This document shows, piece after piece, positions 45,037-52,733 of a stretch of DNA of 64,000 nt. Position 1 is the first letter of the stretch. Every line of letters starts with the position of its first letter. The notes under the pieces were generated by a model. The model made no database searches, was not told the origin of the DNA, and was given only the letters and a program-made list of their open reading frames with translations. Origin of the DNA: Neobacillus endophyticus. GTDB taxonomy: Bacteria > Bacillota > Bacilli > Bacillales > Cytobacillaceae. The DNA lies in NCBI RefSeq assembly GCF_013248975.1, contig NZ_JABRWH010000001.1, positions 3,368,001 through 3,432,000 on the forward strand, given 5' to 3'. A program made the translations under genes and the position numbers.

Positions 45037-45669
45037 ATGCAAACAAAAAAAGTTTACCTATATGTATTTAACACAATGTCAGACTGGGAATATGGATATT
45101 TAATTGCCGAACTAAACACAGGAAGATATTTCAAAAAAGATATAGTACCTTTAAAAGTAGTTACAGTAGGAGCTAATAAAGAAATGATAACTACGATGGG
45201 GGGACTGAGCATAAAACCAGATATTTCCCTTGATGAGTGTACTCTTGAGAGTAAAGATCTTTTAGTTTTGCCTGGAGGGACTACTTGGGGAGAAGTTATT
45301 CATCAACCAATCATGAAAAAAATTGACGAAGCCTTAAAGCTCGGCACTATTGTTGCTGCAATTTGTGGTGCAACTGAAGCTCTTGCGAATATGGGATACT
45401 TAGATTCTAGAAAACACACAAGCAATGACTTAGAGTATATTAAAATGGTCTGCCCTAATTATAAAGGAGAAAAATATTATGAGATGAGACCTGCGGTATC
45501 TGATGAGAATTTGGTTACTGCATCAGGGGTTGCGCCTCTGGAATTTACGATGGAAGTATTTAAAAACTTAGATGTATTTGCACCAGATACATTACATTCA
45601 TGGTATAACCTAAATAAGACTCATAAACCTGAATACTTCTTCCAGTTAATGAATTCAATAAAAAGATGA
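45037..45669 (+). CDS. DJ-1/PfpI family protein (210 aa)
   Basis: Class I glutamine amidotransferase-like fold. Nucleophile Cys110 in VAAICGATEAL with the upstream Glu/Gly loop LLVLPGGTTWGEV and a C-terminal TASGVAPLEFTMEVFK. Resembles YdeA-type proteins, possible deglycase or chaperone roles; activity not provable here. ATG 45037 (MQTKKVYLYVF) fits GGGAGTG; longer frame from TTG 45022 is less likely. Confidence 0.88.
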   Translation: MQTKKVYLYVFNTMSDWEYGYLIAELNTGRYFKKDIVPLKVVTVGANKEMITTMGGLSIKPDISLDECTLESKDLLVLPGGTTWGEVIHQPIMKKIDEALKLGTIVAAICGATEALANMGYLDSRKHTSNDLEYIKMVCPNYKGEKYYEMRPAVSDENLVTASGVAPLEFTMEVFKNLDVFAPDTLHSWYNLNKTHKPEYFFQLMNSIKR

Positions 45670-45711
45670 GCTAAAAAAATCACCTTAGCAGATTTATATA
45701 AGTTAAATAAT

Positions 45712-45747
45712 TACCATGCATTAGACAATGTCAAAGCATGGTTTTTA
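45712..45747 (+). terminator. Terminator of the DJ-1 gene
   Basis: ACCATGC / GCATGGT with a 15-base loop and T5. Confidence 0.7.
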
Positions 45748-45784
45748 GTATTGAAAATTCCTTAACGTTGTAAATTCGGTTTCC

Positions 45785-45880
45785 TGACGGTACCCCTTCA
45801 ATAACGATCTTCAACAATCGGGCGCAATTCTGTAGTAAGAATTGTGCTCTTTCCTTATGTTAAGGGCCTCTTAAATCATG
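45785..45880 (+). repeat. CE28, array element, type I
   Basis: TTCAATAACGATCTTC, core AATCGGGCGC 45816-45825, AATTCT/AGAATTGTGC, then TTAAGGGCCTCTT. No gene from 45,881 to 46,135. Confidence 0.85.
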
Positions 45881-46135
45881 GTGAAATTATCAAGGTGGTA
45901 CTTAAAAACTAAAGCTGCTAATAGAAGCTCATTGTTTGTGATTAAAGCTCGTTTAAATATATTTGTTCCATATATTGGTATGATATATAATTGGTAATAT
46001 AAAACGTGCTAATCATTATAGTACGTTTTATTTGTGAAATAGCTTCTTTTATGGCTAAGTCAGTGTGAAGTCATTTTCAAGTGAATCTCGGAACGGTATT
46101 AATATATATCGATTTTTTTATAAGGAGGCGTTATT

Positions 46136-46861
46136 GTGAAAAAAATGATCATAGGCACTCTTTTTCTGTTTGTTATTATTGCCTCTGGGTGCAGCAACTC
46201 CCCCAAAACCTCCAGTGGATATGCCAAGATGGAATGGATGGATTTCATCAAACTCAATGGCCACAGTTATCAAGTTATTAACACAGGAACTCTCTCTGAC
46301 CCATCCCTTGTGGGGAAGGAAATCGGTATCGTAAAATTCATGGTTTCCGATAATGTGACTAAACCGAACTACAAGATAAAGGATGGGGATGCTGCCTTCC
46401 TTGAAAAGGGGACGAAAATTTATGAGGTAAAAGAAAACCCTGATTTGGTTGTTGTAAAAGATCAACAAGCAATCGGGGGTTATAGTGTCTATTACCGTGA
46501 CCGTGGATCCTACAACTATCATTTTAAGAATCTGAATCAGAACGAAGTGAAAAAAATACAAATCTATGAGGATCATGGCGACACCAAGCTTGAACATCGG
46601 CTATTATCGACCTTGACGGATTCGTCCCAAATTAAGAATTTCTTCGGTGTTCTAAATCAAGGGAAGGAAGACAGTAACTTTCGGTATGATCACAGTCATC
46701 CTGATCAGAAAGTCTTCACCATTGTTTTTTACACTAAAAAAGCGGTCGCCTATCGAGACAACATTTTATATAACGGCAAGGAGTATGGATGGACCCCTTG
46801 GAGTCAAGAAGTTCTTCCAGTTACAATTGAAAAGTTCCTGAATAACAAACAGTTCAATTAA
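46136..46861 (+). CDS. Lipoprotein of unknown function (241 aa)
   Basis: GTG 46136 after ATAAGGAGGC. Signal LFLFVIIASGC with lipobox ASGC (Cys19) predicts a lipid-anchored surface protein. The mature domain (KMEWMDFIKLNGHSYQVINT, VGKEIGIVKFMVSDN, EYGWTPWSQEVLPVTIEKFL) resembles other Bacillus lipoproteins of unknown role. Intact. Confidence 0.82.
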   Translation: MKKMIIGTLFLFVIIASGCSNSPKTSSGYAKMEWMDFIKLNGHSYQVINTGTLSDPSLVGKEIGIVKFMVSDNVTKPNYKIKDGDAAFLEKGTKIYEVKENPDLVVVKDQQAIGGYSVYYRDRGSYNYHFKNLNQNEVKKIQIYEDHGDTKLEHRLLSTLTDSSQIKNFFGVLNQGKEDSNFRYDHSHPDQKVFTIVFYTKKAVAYRDNILYNGKEYGWTPWSQEVLPVTIEKFLNNKQFN

Positions 46862-46967
46862 CGGACATCTGGGTCCAAGTAATTTGGCGATTTTGATTTA
46901 ATATTATAACTTTGGGCTTCATTGGCATGTTACTTATAACGGTGATATTTCACTAACAAAGGCTTAT

Positions 46968-47070
46968 CTCTAGATTAAAGCAATGATCTTCAACAATCGG
47001 GCGCGATTCTTCAACAGAATTGTGCCTTTCTTTATGTATAGGGCCAGATTGTTGCATAACAAGTAGTGAG
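46968..47070 (+). repeat. CE29, array element, type I, full arms
   Basis: Core AATCGGGCGC 46995-47004, CAACAATC / GATTGTTG arms, GATTCT/AGAATTGTGC stem. Confidence 0.87.
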
Positions 47071-47270
47071 AAAATTATGGATTATGGAGAGTTTCACTTA
47101 GGTACTCTACAACTTTTGCTTAAACTGATATAACACTTTACGATTCATCCCTTTTAAAAGCTACATAAATTCCTGCAAAGATTTTTTGGCTTTTTATGTA
47201 AATTTTTCTCTGCCTCTTGCTAAAAAAATGTTAGGATTGAATAAAACAATAGTAGGATTGATGTCTTATC

Positions 47271-47501
47271 ATGGAGAAAGAAACCGAAAAACAAATATTA
47301 AATGAGTTAAAAAACATAAGTCAGTCATTAGAATCAATTAACATTAAGTTAGAGAATAATGAAGAAAAACCTTTTTATACCGTTTGGCTAATTGTAAAAT
47401 CCTTGCTAATTGGAATTTTTGTTGTGGGCCCTGCAATTGTTATTGTAATAGGGATTTTTATGATAATAATTAGTTGGCTGTCCAACTACTTTGGACATTA
47501 G
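47271..47501 (+). CDS. Coiled-coil membrane protein, paralogue of 29,857 (76 aa)
   Basis: Nearly identical to the 29,857 gene (differences such as ILNEL for IINEL, PFYTV for PSYTV, FVVGP for FIVGP). Cytosolic amphipathic helix then one long membrane region. Upstream and downstream DNA are also shared, so a whole module was copied. Confidence 0.7.
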   Translation: MEKETEKQILNELKNISQSLESINIKLENNEEKPFYTVWLIVKSLLIGIFVVGPAIVIVIGIFMIIISWLSNYFGH

Positions 47502-47504
47502 TGA

Positions 47505-47575
47505 AAGTAAAGACCATCTCTTTTAACGCCCGTAAATGGGGTATGTCCGAGATAAGTCCAAACACGGCCTCGCGT
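47505..47575 (+). repeat. Module-tail repeat, copy 2
   Basis: Shares CCCGTAAATGGGGTA and GTCCGAGATAAGTCCAAA with 30,095-30,175. Confidence 0.65.
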
Positions 47576-47754
47576 TGCAAATAAATGAAAATAAGGCGAT
47601 TTCAATTTATCTCTAATGATGATCAAAGTGCAGAAATAGCTTCGAACAATGTCGCTTCATAGCCCAGCTAATATTTTTTGCAGTATATTATATAGGATGA
47701 GTTTCTAAGTAATTTAAAACTAGTTTTTAGTTCAACTAGCTGCATATCTAGAAT

Positions 47755-47845
47755 AATATTTAGCAATGATTCTTCCCCAATCGGGTGCGATTGCATAATA
47801 AGCTAAATTTCTTATTATGCTTATGGTTCAATTAATTAAAGGAAT
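47755..47845 (+). repeat. CE30, variant element
   Basis: Core AATCGGGTGC 47779-47788, own stem GCATAATAAG / CTTATTATGC. Confidence 0.75.
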
Positions 47846-47867
47846 AACAAAAATAGGATGGTAAGAG

Positions 47868-48023
47868 ATGTGGTTATTGATTTCAATTATTGGAGTTTTT
47901 GTAGCAATTTTTCGTTCAATATCTTCAATGATAAAAAAAGATAAAAAGAAATTCCGTAATTCGTTACTGATGATATTACTATTTGGAATTTCAATACTTC
48001 TTTATTATTTTCACGTATTTTAA
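47868..48023 (+). CDS. Small membrane protein (51 aa)
   Basis: ATG 47868 after GGATGGTAAGAG. Two helices (MWLLISIIGVFVAIFRSI; NSLLMILLFGISILLYYF) joined by a very basic loop KKDKKKFR. Typical single-gene module of the array; function unknown. Confidence 0.6.
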   Translation: MWLLISIIGVFVAIFRSISSMIKKDKKKFRNSLLMILLFGISILLYYFHVF

Positions 48024-48042
48024 TGGAATTAAACTGATAATG

Positions 48043-48125
48043 TTCTTGAACTAACAAGTAGCTTGAGTTAAACACCAGATTGATCTGTTTAGGCAGTCCT
48101 TTTTTATTGTCGTTATTATTTAACA
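48043..48125 (+). repeat. CE31, divergent element
   Basis: Left box TTGAACTAACAAGTAGCTTG, middle AGGCAGTCCTTTTTT, then TGTCGTTATTATTTAAC; no AATCGGGCGC. Confidence 0.5.
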
Positions 48126-48165
48126 CCTTGCAATTAAAAACTTAGCTAAAAATATTTTTTATAAA

Positions 48166-48262
48166 ACAGGTTAGTACTTATTCAACAATAGGGCGCATTT
48201 CTAGAACAAGGATTAGTGCTCATTTTTCATTTTAGGGCCATTTAACGAAGAAGTGCTTATTG
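48166..48262 (+). repeat. CE32, array element with inverted right box
   Basis: Core AATAGGGCGC 48187-48196 (one mismatch), right box TTAGGGCCATTTAACGAAG. Confidence 0.8.
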
Positions 48263-48321
48263 TGAAAATGTGGAAAATTTGAAATAATTTAATGAAATAT
48301 TGGTTAAAAGGGGGGAGAAAA

Positions 48322-48588
48322 ATGGATGAAAAAACTGAAGCGAATGGTAATTCTGTAGTTTCATTAACTCTCGGCATCCTTTCAATTATAATACCAATGA
48401 TTGGATTAATTCTTGGTGTTATCGGGGTTATTTTTTCAAGGAAGGCAACAAAGGAAATTGCTAAATCATATGGAAACGGTAGAGGTTTTGCAGTTTCAGG
48501 TCTGATTTGTAGTATTGTTGGGATTGTGATTCAAACATTGAGTGTGTTGAGTATTATCGCTTACTATTCCACAACTCATGCTGCTTAA
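48322..48588 (+). CDS. DUF4190-type membrane protein (88 aa)
   Basis: ATG 48322 after GGGGGGAG. Two helices (LTLGILSIIIPMIGLILGVI; FAVSGLICSIVGIVIQTLSV) linked by FSRKATKEIAKSYGNGRG, the DUF4190 signature. Short form without extra domains. Function unknown. Confidence 0.82.
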   Translation: MDEKTEANGNSVVSLTLGILSIIIPMIGLILGVIGVIFSRKATKEIAKSYGNGRGFAVSGLICSIVGIVIQTLSVLSIIAYYSTTHAA

Positions 48589-48603
48589 TTCCATACTAAA
48601 AAG

Positions 48604-48700
48604 CTTTTATATCACTATCGGGCGCAAGAATTGGACAATGATGGACTGTATTCAGCAGTCCATTTTTTTGTCGTTAATCAGTTAAAGGGCAGGTTACTTT
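48604..48700 (+). repeat. CE33, array element, type II
   Basis: Core TATCGGGCGC 48616-48625, ATGGACTG/CAGTCCAT with T7, right box CAGTTAAAGGGCAGG; then TTACTTTAAGAAGGAATTTA as after CE11. Confidence 0.85.
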
Positions 48701-48799
48701 AAGAAGGAATTTAAACAATTGTCATTGAACTACTGACGAAGGAGGGATCGCCGTAGCGTTCCCTTTTCTTATTATGCTAACGTGGCAGCCACTTACCTA

Positions 48800-48888
48800 T
48801 CTACATCAATAACGATATTCAACAATCGGGCGCAATTCTGTAAGAATTGCGCTCTTTCCTTATGTTAAGGGCCAGATTGTGAAAGATC
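48800..48888 (+). repeat. CE34, array element, type I
   Basis: Core AATCGGGCGC 48824-48833, GCGCAATTCT-GTA-AGAATTGCGC, right arm GGGCCAGATTGTG. The 100 bases between CE33 and CE34 hold no gene, so this module is empty. Confidence 0.85.
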
Positions 48889-49021
48889 AGGTTTAAAGAA
48901 AATTGGTATGAATGAAGAGATTGTGAATAAATTTGGGGCAGGTTAGTTGAAAAAGGGTTTGAAATATATATGCTATAATTGGATTAATGTTAATTATTTC
49001 CGAAAACTTAAGGGGAACCAT

Positions 49022-49807
49022 ATGCTAAATTCACAAGAACTTTTAATGCTTGATATTTCATACTATGAAACCTTTTCTAAACGAATTGATACAAGATGGG
49101 GAACGTTATTTTTTAATGAAAATCAACCAAATTATTATGATTCAAATCACGCTCATATTATTGATGGGTGTTTACAGCCACAACCAGTTATAGACGAGGT
49201 TATCAGCTTTTACCAGTCTAAACAAATCATACCAAGGTTTTATATCTACAATATAGAGAACCAACAAAATCTCATTATTGAATTAATAAAAAGGAATTTT
49301 AGATATGAAGAACTCATTAGCCCTGTTCAATTGTGGAATAACCGGGTGGTGGAAATTCAGAATAATAAGAGAGTTACTATTGAAAAAGTAACAAATGAAA
49401 ACTATCAGGAAGCTTTAGATATAGAAAGTAGTATTAAAGAGTTTGGAGGAAAGGAAACTATTGAGAAAGTTTATAAAGAACAATTCAATCATTCTTCCTT
49501 CACGCATTATCTTCTTCGGTTGGATGGAGTGGCTTGTTCAACTGCTTGTATTTTTGAAGATGGCGAACAAGCTCGAATGGAAAGCGTAGCCACAATTGAA
49601 GAATACAGAGGTAAAGGATTAATTGGTGAAGTTATTCAGTTTATACAAAAAGAAGTAATAACTAGAGGAATAAAAAGGCTTTGGGTTTTTCCAATAAATG
49701 AATCAATTGAAAAAGTATATCAAAAGTATGGATTTCAAACAGTTAAAAAATTAACAACTGGACACGCATTTTTAAGTGGAAAAAGTATTAGTGAAATTCG
49801 TAAATAG
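49022..49807 (+). CDS. GNAT family N-acetyltransferase (261 aa)
   Basis: Two-domain GNAT. The C-terminal acetyl-CoA loop is EEYRGKGLIGEVI and the final NESIEKVYQKYGFQTVK helix is standard; SVATIEEYRG is the central strand. ATG 49022 after AAGGGGAA; the frame opens at 48,947. N-terminal half has SKRIDTRWGTLFFNENQPNY. Substrate unknown. Confidence 0.86.
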   Translation: MLNSQELLMLDISYYETFSKRIDTRWGTLFFNENQPNYYDSNHAHIIDGCLQPQPVIDEVISFYQSKQIIPRFYIYNIENQQNLIIELIKRNFRYEELISPVQLWNNRVVEIQNNKRVTIEKVTNENYQEALDIESSIKEFGGKETIEKVYKEQFNHSSFTHYLLRLDGVACSTACIFEDGEQARMESVATIEEYRGKGLIGEVIQFIQKEVITRGIKRLWVFPINESIEKVYQKYGFQTVKKLTTGHAFLSGKSISEIRK

Positions 49808-49831
49808 GATTTAATATTTATCGTTCTTATA

Positions 49832-49920
49832 GAACTACTAACGAGTGCTTGAGTTGAACAATGGGGTTGCTGTGTCTTTCTCATTTCTTATTCAACAAAC
49901 TGGCAGCTTAGTTTAAGAAG
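49832..49920 (+). repeat. CE35, hairpin-only variant
   Basis: ACTACTAACGAGTGCTTGAG, long imperfect stem, ATTCAACAAACTGGCAGCTT; same type as CE4. Confidence 0.6.
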
Positions 49921-49967
49921 GTTTGGCAAAAATATTAATCAGGATGGAAAATTTCGAGGTATTAACT

Positions 49968-50168
49968 ATGTTGAAAAGAATGGATATATTTTGGATTTTT
50001 TTAATCAGTTTTGTAATTATGATGGCACTGGATTCACCTATAAATACTTTTTGGTTAACCCTTAAAAACAATAATTGGATTCATAGCAGTGTAAGTACTC
50101 TAATTTTAGTTTTGATTACTACGGCTTTTATTTATTTTAGAAAAAGACGGTATAAAACAAAAAAATAA
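49968..50168 (+). CDS. Small membrane protein (66 aa)
   Basis: ATG 49968 after CGAGGT. Two helices (IFWIFLISFVIMMAL; SVSTLILVLITTAFIYF) and a basic tail RKRRYKTKK. Unknown. Confidence 0.55.
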   Translation: MLKRMDIFWIFLISFVIMMALDSPINTFWLTLKNNNWIHSSVSTLILVLITTAFIYFRKRRYKTKK

Positions 50169-50171
50169 TGA

Positions 50172-50312
50172 AGCAATTCAACGGGTGCGCTAGTGGAAGA
50201 ACAATCTAGTGATATTAGGATTTAGCCATATCTTAGTTATTGAATTAAAGGGCGCGATTCTTCAACAGAATTGTGCCTTTCTTTATGCATAGGGCCAGAT
50301 TGTTGAACATCA
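50172..50312 (+). repeat. CE36, array element, type I
   Basis: Left box ATTCAACGGGTGCGC, core eroded to AAAGGGCGC 50247-50255, GATTCT/AGAATTGTGC, right arm GGGCCAGATTGTTG. Confidence 0.8.
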
Positions 50313-50478
50313 CGTCTAAAGGAAATTGAAATTAATGAAGAGATTGCGAAAAATTTCACTTAATGTAACTGGCAGGTTAGTGCAATAAGAAATTACAATA
50401 AAGTTTATTAATTCTTTTTAATTCCTTAAAAATTTATATGCTACAATTAAATTATTACAAGTGAGAGCGGTGTATTTT

Positions 50479-50718
50479 ATGTCTATAATTGTTGTATTTC
50501 TGCTTCTATTAGGGTTGCTATACCTTTCCTTTAAAATGTTTAAGAATAGAAAGAATATAATGTATTTTGTATATTTAGTCGTGGCATTCTTTTTCTTTTC
50601 AATGAGAGATAAATTAGTGTCGTTTCACAACCCCATCTTACTTGTAGCCTTTGCATTAGTCTGTGGTTTAGGCATTACTTGGATATATGAGAAGGCTATG
50701 AAAAAAGGGAAAATATAA
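50479..50718 (+). CDS. Small membrane protein (79 aa)
   Basis: ATG 50479; GTG 50461 is an alternative. Three hydrophobic segments (IIVVFLLLLGLLYLSFKM; IMYFVYLVVAFFFFSM; ILLVAFALVCGLGITWIYE). Unknown. Confidence 0.6.
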   Translation: MSIIVVFLLLLGLLYLSFKMFKNRKNIMYFVYLVVAFFFFSMRDKLVSFHNPILLVAFALVCGLGITWIYEKAMKKGKI

Positions 50719-50826
50719 CCTTCAATAACGATCTTCCACAATCGGGTGCAAGAATTGAACAACGATGGACTGTTTTCAGCAGTCCATTTTTCTTGGTCTT
50801 AATCCGTTAAATGGAAGTTTAGTGGA
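50716..50826 (+). repeat. CE37, array element, type II
   Basis: Core AATCGGGTGC 50740-50749, ATGGACTG/CAGTCCAT, right box TCCGTTAAATGGAAG. Confidence 0.87.
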
Positions 50827-50876
50827 AGAAACGATTATATTATAATGGTGTTACAACTTCAAAGTGGGGGAGAAAA

Positions 50877-51302
50877 ATGAAACATTTTGGTTCTGAATTA
50901 CGTTTTGGTTTAGTGAAGAATACAAATCAAGATAAATCTTTTATCTATGTAGTAATCCCAGAAGTTATCATAAAATTTTTGATTCAATATCAATCTGAAT
51001 TAAACATATACACTGATATAATTACACAATTTGAACCAGAAGAAATGCGATACCTTTATACTGAAGAGGTTGAAGAATTGCAGAATATAGCATCTCAGGT
51101 ATTAGAATCATTAGAAAATATAAATGAAAGTCGAATTTTTCAGGATTATAGGGATAAGTATCATTTATCCGAGATTAATTTCTCTAAAGAAGACGTTAGT
51201 GAAGTATTTAATCATCTTATTCATATATGCAATGTGGCCCTTAATGGTCAAAAAATATTATTTGTTTCGTCAAGGTTTGATGATTCAGCAATGATTGAAT
51301 AG
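50877..51302 (+). CDS. Hypothetical protein (141 aa)
   Basis: ATG 50877 after AAGTGGGGGAG. Soluble, acidic, mixed alpha/beta (SFIYVVIPEVIIKFLIQYQS; EEVEELQNIASQVLESLENI). No family recognised. Module boundary downstream is indistinct (51,305-51,350 only faintly CE-like). Confidence 0.68.
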   Translation: MKHFGSELRFGLVKNTNQDKSFIYVVIPEVIIKFLIQYQSELNIYTDIITQFEPEEMRYLYTEEVEELQNIASQVLESLENINESRIFQDYRDKYHLSEINFSKEDVSEVFNHLIHICNVALNGQKILFVSSRFDDSAMIE

Positions 51303-51392
51303 TAACATTCAACGGTGTCTTATTAAGCTAAAAGGGGCGTTAGAACAACAAGATGTATAATAAAAAAATCGAATTTTGCAAGGAGATTCAAG

Positions 51393-51851
51393 ATGAATAT
51401 CGAGTTTAAACCAATTGATAGAACAAATTATATTGAGTGCATAGACCTTAAATTAAATGAAGAACAAAAAAAATTTGTCGCCCCTAATATTTTTTCTTTA
51501 GTACAAGCAGCATATGAACCTAATTTATACCCATTAGGAATTTATAAAGATAATATAATGATTGGTTTTATATTATATGATTATGATAATGAACTTAACG
51601 GATGGTCAATGAGCAGATTTATGATTGATTCTAATTATCAAAACCAAGGAATTGGGAAAATATCTATACAGAAATTCATAGAATTTTTTACAAACAAACA
51701 TGGTCATTTAAAACTCTATACAAGTGCTTCAGTTGATAATCAAGTTGCTATTGATTTATATAAAAAATTTGGTTTTGAAAAAAAAGAAGTGTTTGAGTAT
51801 GAAGCGGGCGGAAGAAAACATAAAGATATTAGAATGATTGCCCAACTTTAA
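51393..51851 (+). CDS. GNAT acetyltransferase, BltD/PaiA-like (152 aa)
   Basis: Single-domain GNAT of the polyamine-acetylating type: LKLNEEQKKFVAPNIFSLVQ, AAYEPNLYPLGIY, SRFMIDSNYQNQGIGK (acetyl-CoA loop), SVDNQVAIDLYKKFGFEK. The N-terminal 'EEQKKFVAPN..S..QA' pattern is shared by spermine/spermidine acetyltransferases such as BltD. ATG 51393 after AAGGAGAT. Confidence 0.88.
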   Translation: MNIEFKPIDRTNYIECIDLKLNEEQKKFVAPNIFSLVQAAYEPNLYPLGIYKDNIMIGFILYDYDNELNGWSMSRFMIDSNYQNQGIGKISIQKFIEFFTNKHGHLKLYTSASVDNQVAIDLYKKFGFEKKEVFEYEAGGRKHKDIRMIAQL

Positions 51852-51873
51852 TGTAAAAGATTGTGAAAAAATC

Positions 51874-51950
51874 TACTTAAACAAATTGGTAGCTTTACTT
51901 CAATAACGATATTCAACAATCGGGCGCGATTGTTGAAGAAATCTTAGATT
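51874..51950 (+). repeat. CE38, last array element
   Basis: Left box CTTAAACAAATTGGTAGC, core AATCGGGCGC 51918-51927; right half lost. Beyond it no CE occurs in the window. Confidence 0.8.
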
Positions 51951-52006
51951 TTTAATTGACTGTATTGCTAAAGCATCCTTTATAAAAAAATTAAATACCT
52001 TGTTTT

Positions 52007-52110
52007 ACCCCCATCTAAAACAGGAGGAGGTAAACTTGTTTGAAGTATTAAAATTAATAACTTATTGTAATCTTGACATTTCCTTATTGCGGATGGTGAT
52101 AGCTTAGCTG
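52007..52110 (+). pseudogene. Remnant related to 18,768-18,838
   Basis: CCCCCATCT/AGGAGG hairpin-like start and TTGTTTGAAGTATTAAAATT, which match the start of the composite ORF at 18,799. Frame LFEVLKLITYCNLDISLLRM then TAG. Confidence 0.5.
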
Positions 52111-52271
52111 GTATTACCCCTTTATGAGATCATTAAAGCTAGGTTAATTTAACAGATTATTAAGTTGTTTTTCTGAAGATTTTGTATCAATTGGTGGCAG
52201 TAAGTTATGTTTGGCGGCAATAGGGTGGCAATTCAGCTGTTCAATAAAAACAACTATAACAGAATAAAACA

Positions 52272-52299
52272 GAAAAACCCTTGCAGTGCAAGGGTTTTG
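52272..52299 (-). terminator. Terminator of tRNA-Arg
   Basis: AAAACCCTTGCA / TGCAAGGGTTTT hairpin just 3' of the tRNA on the minus strand, followed by T-rich sequence. Confidence 0.8.
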
Positions 52300-52302
52300 T
52301 AG

Positions 52303-52376
52303 CGTCCCGGAGAGGATTCGAACCTCCGACCTACAGTTTAGGAAACTGTTGCTCTATCCTGCTGAGCTACCGGGAC
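52303..52376 (-). tRNA. tRNA-Arg (anticodon CCT)
   Basis: Acceptor stem GTCCCGG/CCGGGAC, D-arm GCTC-AGCAGGATA-GAGC, anticodon stem ACAGT/ACTGT with loop TTCCTAA, T-arm GGAGGTTCGAATCCTC. 74 bases, CCA not encoded. Reads the rare AGG codon. Confidence 0.95.
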
Positions 52377-52505
52377 ATGTTGGTATAGTATTTTATTTTG
52401 TATTACTCACGCAAAAAGTGTATCCCGTCCTGACCTCGGAAAGAAAAAACAAGATGTGGCTCGGTCAGTACGCTGAAGCTCCATCAAAGAAGCAGATTCA
52501 ATCGT

Positions 52506-52584
52506 GCTGAGCTACCGGGACATGTTAATAGTATTCATTTTGTTTTGAACACGCAAAAAGTAAATGCCATCCTGACCTTCCAAA
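52506..52584 (-). repeat. Truncated duplicate of the tRNA-Arg 5' end and upstream region
   Basis: GCTGAGCTACCGGGACATGT plus about 60 bases (ACGCAAAAAGT, CCTGACCT) repeats 52,361-52,444. Only the first 21 bases of the tRNA are present. Confidence 0.85.
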
Positions 52585-52686
52585 GGAATAAAACAGGAAC
52601 GTTTCTTATTATATAAATTTAATTCCAAAAGGTCAATCAATATACATTGATTTTTTAGAAAAGATAATTGCGTTAGGGTGATTATA

Positions 52687-52723
52687 AAACAAGCTGCCCC
52701 AAATTTAAATTGGAGCAGCTTGT
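52687..52723 (-). terminator. glnA terminator
   Basis: ACAAGCTGC / GCAGCTTGT with inner CCAAATTTAAATTGG; T-rich on the minus strand. Confidence 0.85.
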
Positions 52724-52733
52724 GGGTGTTGGA

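Noticed and set aside
900..51950. CRISPR array
   Set aside because: Repeats are hundreds to thousands of bases apart, vary in length and flank real genes; no cas genes.
1000..51950. Calling the elements true integron attC sites
   Set aside because: GTTAAAT in the type II right box fits GTTRRRY, but a matching RYYYAAC left box is not consistently present, and no intact integrase is seen. Kept as a resemblance only.
52286..52510. Plus-strand ORF of 74 aa (CSVPERIRTSDLQFRKLLLY)
   Set aside because: It is the antisense of tRNA-Arg; this translation is a classic false gene.
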